Positions 55,801 through 64,000 of a DNA stretch of 64,000 nucleotides are shown here, piece after piece. Numbering within the stretch: position 1 is the stretch's first letter; the number at the start of each line of letters is the position of its first letter. The notes under the pieces are model-generated. The model searched no databases. It was not told where the DNA came from and saw only the letters and a list, made by a program, of their open reading frames with translations. The DNA is from Siphonodentalium dalli (lineage: Eukaryota; Mollusca; Scaphopoda; Gadilida; Siphonodentaliidae): positions 103,375,319 through 103,439,318 of the forward strand of contig CP136066.1 of assembly GCA_032622095.1 (NCBI GenBank), in the 5' to 3' direction. The translations under genes and the position numbers were made by a program.

Positions 55801-58800
55801 GATTCGACGTCCAAATCTGCCAAAATTCAACGGAATAACGGGGTATATAAGCTCACCATGAGCTAATTTCAAAATCAAATATTTTATTCCAACATGAAAC
55901 TAGGTGAATACTTAGGTCTAATATGAACCTATTTGTACGAAGATATTTGGCCAGGTAATGAATTGCTCTTGTTGACTATACTATTGCGGACAAGCTGCAA
56001 TAGTTGGAGTACTGTATTGATAATGTTTGGGCCTATGTGTGCGTTGATATCATTACATTCGAGAGTTTTGATGTATAGTCCGTAGACTGTGTGCATATGG
56101 TTTCACAAGGAATGCTGTGGAAGACGCTTGCATCAGTTTTGATCTCATCGCAACTGCGAGTAGACTATTCTGGTCCAGAAGCTCTTTTCATTCAGCCAGA
56201 GCTGAATATAGTATTGAGGCCATTTTTCACAAGTTAAACCAGATAACGACGACTGTCGTGATTACATAGCCAGTCAAGAAAACACTTAATGTGCATTCCT
56301 GTTTCTGAAAAACGAATTGTCTATGATGGTTTTCTGCTCAAGCTAATTACCAACAGGGTGAACAAGTACAATTGAGGAATTATTTGCTTTGCCATGTGTG
56401 CCGACTGCGTGACTCTTCTCGACTAAATGGTACTGAAAGAGACATATGACCATTTGGATGTCACACACGTGGTGTCTCGATGCTGCCTATAAAGCATGTG
56501 GAAGAGTAGCTCCGCCTTGTAAATCCAGAGTCCAACAACATAATGCTCGTTTGTGATTGTCGAGGTAGTAGGGCCGAATAATAGTTGGTATCGGCTCTTA
56601 AGGGCGCTTCCACTTGTTTTATCGGTGGTTAAAGCAGGATAAAATTATTTTAAACACCACTGACAATAGGATTTCGTAATCAATCCCGACCGAATGTAAT
56701 TCCTTCAATTTCTCGATAGGAAATGTAGAAAGAATGTTTATGTTAACATATTTCATAGTGATGTAAATAGGTCTATGTCTAAACTGGCAATTTCTTTATA
56801 TGTGCACGTACTTCAATAGTTGCACTGTTCTTGGTGAAGTTCTGATATTTGGTTGAATTTTGGTCCACATCTCCATCTGCCGTGATCCCTTACACATATA
56901 TTTAAACGGACATTGCTGATTCGAGCTTCCAAATTGTGTCCACGTAATTCGGAAGGAGGTATAAGACGGGTTGACGCATAGACGATATATTGGTATACCG
57001 GCTTGATGTGCACTGAAAAATACTTTCCGTGGTTGATTTTCAGCTGTTACAAATTCCCCCCCCCCCCCCACGAGTGGAAGAAACGCTCTTTATTTCAACC
57101 ATATAAGGAATAGACTAACACTGAACGCTCTTTTCTGTTTCATTGCTGTTTTGTGTTTTCGACACAAACAACGTGGACTTCAATGCGTCATTCTGGGACA
57201 CATAATGCTCGTATTTGTCGTTAGAATCTTTAGTCGCGCCTATGGGGTTCATTTGGCCATACACGAAAATGTTATATTTAGACAGTATTTTGGACAACAA
57301 GCAATGAGTATTTGGTCATGTTGTTGAAACCAGTGTCTGTAAATAGCCTTATTTTGTTGGTACTTTAATTGCCTGCAAGCTTACATACTGATTTATGCTA
57401 TTTCGATGACTTGACCTCGGTCAACTAAGCCGGATATATGGTGATTCGACGTCCAAATCTGCCAAAATTCAACGGAATAACGGGGTATATAAGCTCACCA
57501 TGAGCTAATTTCAAAATCAAATATTTTATTCCAACATGAAACTAGGTGAATACTTAGGTCTAATATGAACCTATTTGTACGAAGATATTTGGCCAGGTAA
57601 TGAATTGCTCTTGTTGACTATACTATTGCGGACAAGCTGCAATAGTTGGAGTACTGTATTGATAATGTTTGGGCCTATGTGTGCGTTGATATCATTACAT
57701 TCGAGAGTTTTGATGTATAGTCCGTAGACTGTGTGCATATGGTTTCACAAGGAATGCTGTGGAAGACGCTTGCATCAGTTTTGATCTCATCGCAACTGCG
57801 AGTAGACTATTCTGGTCCAGAAGCTCTTTTCATTCAGCCAGAGCTGAATATAGTATTGAGGCCATTTTTCACAAGTTAAACCAGATAACGACGACTGTCG
57901 TGATTACATAGCCAGTCAAGAAAACACTTAATGTGCATTCCTGTTTCTGAAAAACGAATTGTCTATGATGGTTTTCTGCTCAAGCTAATTACCAACAGGG
58001 TGAACAAGTACAATTGAGGAATTATTTGCTTTGCCATGTGTGCCGACTGCGTGACTCTTCTCGACTAAATGGTACTGAAAGAGACATATGACCATTTGGA
58101 TGTCACACACGTGGTGTCTCGATGCTGCCTATAAAGCATGTGGAAGAGTAGCTCCGCCTTGTAAATCCAGAGTCCAACAACATAATGCTCGTTTGTGATT
58201 GTCGAGGTAGTAGGGCCGAATAATAGTTGGTATCGGCTCTTAAGGGCGCTTCCACTTGTTTTATCGGTGGTTAAAGCAGGATAAAATTATTTTAAACACC
58301 ACTGACAATAGGATTTCGTAATCAATCCCGACCGAATGTAATTCCTTCAATTTCTCGATAGGAAATGTAGAAAGAATGTTTATGTTAACATATTTCATAG
58401 TGATGTAAATAGGTCTATGTCTAAACTGGCAATTTCTTTATATGTGCACGTACTTCAATAGTTGCACTGTTCTTGGTGAAGTTCTGATATTTGGTTGAAT
58501 TTTGGTCCACATCTCCATCTGCCGTGATCCCTTACACATATATTTAAACGGACATTGCTGATTCGAGCTTCCAAATTGTGTCCACGTAATTCGGAAGGAG
58601 GTATAAGACGGGTTGACGCATAGACGATATATTGGTATACCGGCTTGATGTGCACTGAAAAATACTTTCCGTGGTTGATTTTCAGCTGTTACAAATTCCC
58701 CCCCCCCCCCACGAGTGGAAGAAACGCTCTTTATTTCAACCATATAAGGAATAGACTAACACTGAACGCTCTTTTCTGTTTCATTGCTGTTTTGTGTTTT

Positions 58801-61800
58801 CGACACAAACAACGTGGACTTCAATGCGTCATTCTGGGACACATAATGCTCGTATTTGTCGTTAGAATCTTTAGTCGCGCCTATGGGGTTCATTTGGCCA
58901 TACACGAAAATGCTATATTTAGACAGTATTTTGGACAACAAGCAATGAGTATTTGGTCATGTTGTTGAAACCAGTGTCTGTAAATAGCCTTATTTTGTTG
59001 GTACTTTAATTGCCTGCAAGCTTACATACTGATTTATGCTATTTCGATGACTTGACCTCGGTCAACTAAGCCGGATATATGGTGATTCGACGTCCAAATC
59101 TGCCAAAATTCAACGGAATAACGGGGTATATAAGCTCACCATGAGCTAATTTCAAAATCAAATATTTTATTCCAACATGAAACTAGGTGAATACTTAGGT
59201 CTAATATGAACCTATTTGTACGAAGATATTTGGCCAGGTAATGAATTGCTCTTGTTGACTATACTATTGCGGACAAGCTGCAATAGTTGGAGTACTGTAT
59301 TGATAATGTTTGGGCCTATGTGTGCGTTGATATCATTACATTCGAGAGTTTTGATGTATAGTCCGTAGACTGTGTGCATATGGTTTCACAAGGAATGCTG
59401 TGGAAGACGCTTGCATCAGTTTTGATCTCATCGCAACTGCGAGTAGACTATTCTGGTCCAGAAGCTCTTTTCATTCAGCCAGAGCTGAATATAGTATTGA
59501 GGCCATTTTTCACATGTTAAACCAGATAACGACGACTGTCGTGATTACATAGCCAGTCAAGAAAACATTTAATGTGCATTCCTGTTTCTGAAAAACGAAT
59601 TGTCTATGATGGTTTTCTGCTCAAGTTAATTACCAACAGGGTGAACAAGTACAATTGAGGAATTATTTGCTTTGCCATGTGTGCCGACTGCGTGACTCTT
59701 CTCGACTAAATGGTATTGAAAGAGACATATGACCATTTGGATGTCACACACGTGGTGTCTCGATGCTGCCTATAAAGCATGTGGAAGAGTAGCTCCGCCT
59801 TGTAAATCCAGAGTCCCAACAACATAATGCTCGTTTGTGATTGTCGAGGTAGTAGGGCCGAATAATAGTTGGTATCGGCTCTTAAGGGCGCTTCCACTTG
59901 TTTTATCGGTGGTTAAAGCAGGATAAAATTATTTTAAACACCACTGACAATAGGATTTCGTAATCAATCCCGACCAAATGTAATTCCTTCAATTTCTCGA
60001 TAGGAAATGTAGAAAGAATGTTTATGTTAAAATATTTTATAGTGATGTAAATAGGTCTATGTCTAAACTGGCAATTTCTTTATATGTGCACGTACTTCAA
60101 TAGTTGTGAAGTTCTGATATTTGGTTGAATTTTGGTCCACATCTCCATCTGCCGTGATCCCTTACACATATATTTAAACGGACATTGCTGATTCGAGCTT
60201 CCAAATTGTGTCCACGTAATTCGGAAGGAGGTATAAGACGGGTTGACGCATAGACGATATGTTGGTATAACGGCTTGATGTGCACTGAAAAATACTTTCC
60301 GTGGTTGATTTTCAGCTGTTATTAATTTCCCCCACAAGTGGAATAAACGCTCTTTATTTCAACCATATAAGGAATATACAAACACTGAACGCTCTTTTCT
60401 GTTTCATTGATGTTTTGTGTTTTCGACCCAAACAACGTGGACTTCAATGCGTCATTCTGGGACACATAATGCTCGTATTTGTCGTTAGAATCTTTAGTCG
60501 CGACTATGGGGTTCATTTGGCCATACACGAAAATGCTATATTTAGACAGTATTTTGGACAACAAGCAATGAGTATTTGGTCATGTTGTTGAAACCAGTGT
60601 CTGTAAATAGCCTTATTTTGTTGGTACTTTAATTGCCTGCAAGCTTACATACTGATTTATGCTATTTCGATGACTTGACCTCGGTCAACTAAGCCGGATA
60701 TATGGTGATTCGACGTCCAAATCTGCCAAAATTCAACGGAATAACGGGGTATATAAGCTCACCATGAGCTAATTTCAAAATCAAATATTTTATTCCAACA
60801 TGAAACTAGGTGAATACTTAGGTCTAATATGAACCTATTTGTACGAAGATATTTGGCCAGGTAATGAATTGCTCTTGTTGACTATACTATTGCGGACAAG
60901 CTGCAATAGTTGGAGTACTGTATTGATAATGTTTGGGCCTATGTGTGCGTTGATATCATTACATTCGAGAGTTTTGATGTATAGTCCGTAGACTGTGTGC
61001 ATATGGTTTCACAAGGAATGCTGTGGAAGACGCTTGCATCAGTTTTGATCTCATCGCAACTGCGAGTAGACTATTCTGGTCCAGAAGCTCTTTTCATTCA
61101 GCCAGAGCTGAATATAGTATTGAGGCCATTTTTCACATGTTAAACCAGATAACGACGACTGTCGTGATTACATAGCCAGTCAAGAAAACATTTAATGTGC
61201 ATTCCTGTTTCTGAAAAACGAATTGTCTATGATGGTTTTCTGCTCAAGTTAATTACCAACAGGGTGAACAAGTACAATTGAGGAATTATTTGCTTTGCCA
61301 TGTGTGCCGACTGCGTGACTCTTCTCGACTAAATGGTATTGAAAGAGACATATGACCATTTGGATGTCACACACGTGGTGTCTCGATGCTGCCTATAAAG
61401 CATGTGGAAGAGTAGCTCCGCCTTGTAAATCCAGAGTCCCAACAACATAATGCTCGTTTGTGATTGTCGAGGTAGTAGGGCCGAATAATAGTTGGTATCG
61501 GCTCTTAAGGGCGCTTCCACTTGTTTTATCGGTGGTTAAAGCAGGATAAAATTATTTTAAACACCACTGACAATAGGATTTCGTAATCAATCCCGACCAA
61601 ATGTAATTCCTTCAATTTCTCGATAGGAAATGTAGAAAGAATGTTTATGTTAAAATATTTTATAGTGATGTAAATAGGTCTATGTCTAAACTGGCAATTT
61701 CTTTATATGTGCACGTACTTCAATAGTTGTGAAGTTCTGATATTTGGTTGAATTTTGGTCCACATCTCCATCTGCCGTGATCCCTTACACATATATTTAA

Positions 61801-64000
61801 ACGGACATTGCTGATTCGAGCTTCCAAATTGTGTCCACGTAATTCGGAAGGAGGTATAAGACGGGTTGACGCATAGACGATATGTTGGTATAACGGCTTG
61901 ATGTGCACTGAAAAATACTTTCCGTGGTTGATTTTCAGCTGTTATTAATTTCCCCCACAAGTGGAATAAACGCTCTTTATTTCAACCATATAAGGAATAT
62001 ACAAACACTGAACGCTCTTTTCTGTTTCATTGATGTTTTGTGTTTTCGACCCAAACAACGTGGACTTCAATGCGTCATTCTGGGACACATAATGCTCGTA
62101 TTTGTCGTTAGAATCTTTAGTCGCGACTATGGGGTTCATTTGGCCATACACGAAAATGCTATATTTAGACAGTATTTTGGACAACAAGCAATGAGTATTT
62201 GGTCATGTTGTTGAAACCAGTGTCTGTAAATAGCCTTATTTTGTTGGTACTTTAATTGCCTGCAAGCTTACATACTGATTTATGCTATTTCGATGACTTG
62301 ACCTCGGTCAACTAAGCCGGATATATGGTGATTCGACGTCCAAATCTGCCAAAATTCAACGGAATAACGGGGTATATAAGCTCACCATGAGCTAATTTCA
62401 AAATCAAATATTTTATTCCAACATGAAACTAGGTGAATACTTAGGTCTAATATGAACCTATTTGTACGAAGATATTTGGCCAGGTAATGAATTGCTCTTG
62501 TTGACTATACTATTGCGGACAAGCTGCAATAGTTGGAGTACTGTATTGATAATGTTTGGGCCTATGTGTGCGTTGATATCATTACATTCGAGAGTTTTGA
62601 TGTATAGTCCGTAGACTGTGTGCATATGGTTTCACAAGGAATGCTGTGGAAGACGCTTGCATCAGTTTTGATCTCATCGCAACTGCGAGTAGACTATTCT
62701 GGTCCAGAAGCTCTTTTCATTCAGCCAGAGCTGAATATAGTATTGAGGCCATTTTTCACATGTTAAACCAGATAACGACGACTGTCGTGATTACATAGCC
62801 AGTCAAGAAAACATTTAATGTGCATTCCTGTTTCTGAAAAACGAATTGTCTATGATGGTTTTCTGCTCAAGTTAATTACCAACAGGGTGAACAAGTACAA
62901 TTGAGGAATTATTTGCTTTGCCATGTGTGCCGACTGCGTGACTCTTCTCGACTAAATGGTATTGAAAGAGACATATGACCATTTGGATGTCACACACGTG
63001 GTGTCTCGATGCTGCCTATAAAGCATGTGGAAGAGTAGCTCCGCCTTGTAAATCCAGAGTCCCAACAACATAATGCTCGTTTGTGATTGTCGAGGTAGTA
63101 GGGCCGAATAATAGTTGGTATCGGCTCTTAAGGGCGCTTCCACTTGTTTTATCGGTGGTTAAAGCAGGATAAAATTATTTTAAACACCACTGACAATAGG
63201 ATTTCGTAATCAATCCCGACCAAATGTAATTCCTTCAATTTCTCGATAGGAAATGTAGAAAGAATGTTTATGTTAAAATATTTTATAGTGATGTAAATAG
63301 GTCTATGTCTAAACTGGCAATTTCTTTATATGTGCACGTACTTCAATAGTTGTGAAGTTCTGATATTTGGTTGAATTTTGGTCCACATCTCCATCTGCCG
63401 TGATCCCTTACACATATATTTAAACGGACATTGCTGATTCGAGCTTCCAAATTGTGTCCACGTAATTCGGAAGGAGGTATAAGACGGGTTGACGCATAGA
63501 CGATATGTTGGTATAACGGCTTGATGTGCACTGAAAAATACTTTCCGTGGTTGATTTTCAGCTGTTATTAATTTCCCCCACAAGTGGAATAAACGCTCTT
63601 TATTTCAACCATATAAGGAATATACAAACACTGAACGCTCTTTTCTGTTTCATTGATGTTTTGTGTTTTCGACCCAAACAACGTGGACTTCAATGCGTCA
63701 TTCTGGGACACATAATGCTCGTATTTGTCGTTAGAATCTTTAGTCGCGACTATGGGGTTCATTTGGCCATACACGAAAATGCTATATTTAGACAGTATTT
63801 TGGACAACAAGCAATGAGTATTTGGTCATGTTGTTGAAACCAGTGTCTGTAAATAGCCTTATTTTGTTGGTACTTTAATTGCCTGCAAGCTTACATACTG
63901 ATTTATGCTATTTCGATGACTTGACCTCGGTCAACTAAGCCGGATATATGGTGATTCGACGTCCAAATCTGCCAAAATTCAACGGAATAACGGGGTATAT
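49821..64000. repeat. Tandem ~1.62-1.64-kb unit, block 3 (right part of unit 4, units 5-13)
   Basis: Unit starts, marked by AGGATTTCGTAATC, are at 50119, 51755, 53390, 55030, 56668, 58310, 59952, 61575 and 63198; the last unit is cut by the window edge. Lengths are 1,636, 1,635, 1,640, 1,638, 1,642, 1,642, 1,623 and 1,623 bp. Units 11-13 share a deletion of about 12 bp after CAATAGTTG. Units 6-10 carry a poly-C tract of 8-12 bases where type I units have CCCCC. Units 11 and 12 look identical as far as I can read. No function is visible. Confidence 0.97.

Overview
This is eukaryotic, animal nuclear DNA. It is AT-rich, with introns, short interspersed repeats and foldback elements, tRNA-derived SINE-like sequences, cut-and-paste transposons and a long satellite-like tandem array. 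Several dispersed repeats start TTTAGCTCACCTGAG and lead into CCGTCCATCC runs (about 20.36 and 26.67 kb). I associate that style with lophotrochozoans, especially molluscs, but the species cannot be named from the sequence. No bacterial operon, CRISPR array, rRNA gene or intact tRNA gene was found.

Layout. (1) Positions 1-12119 and 49821-64000 are one tandem array of a ~1.62-1.64 kb unit. Thirteen units are wholly or partly present, all in the same orientation, and none looks coding. (2) Unit 2 is split at a TTAA by a 5,865-bp piggyBac-type transposon (3215-9079). It has perfect 13-bp terminal inverted repeats, two 22-bp subterminal palindromes, two SINE-like copies, a probable 5' intron and a transposase gene with one frameshift in an A8 run. 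(3) Unit 4 is split by a 37.7-kb insertion (12120-49820). Its outer ends carry matching inverted repeats (CCCAGATAGCAAT...) followed by arrays of the palindromic CCAACGTTGG motif, with an AA dinucleotide outside each end. The two unit halves add up to exactly the length of the neighbouring unit.

Inside the 37.7-kb insert are three protein-coding loci. On the minus strand, a 685-codon Tnp2/CACTA-like transposase ORF (30878-32935) lies upstream of a multi-exon gene whose pieces splice in phase into a DUF4806-family protein (22082-28681), which has one in-frame TGA. On the plus strand, a TatD-type metal-dependent DNase ORF (40410-41294) retains every metal ligand I can recognise. The rest is packed with miniature elements of at least five families. 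Some sit in introns of the DUF4806-like gene and one is nested inside another, giving a relative insertion order.

Interpretation. The most interesting object is the 37.7-kb insert. It may be a giant DNA transposon carrying its own transposase, an accessory DUF4806 protein and a nuclease. Alternatively, two miniature elements of one family may have moved the ordinary genomic segment lying between them (macrotransposition). The second reading is favoured because the left end is itself a complete 842-bp element, the two end arrays differ, and the interior looks like ordinary genome.
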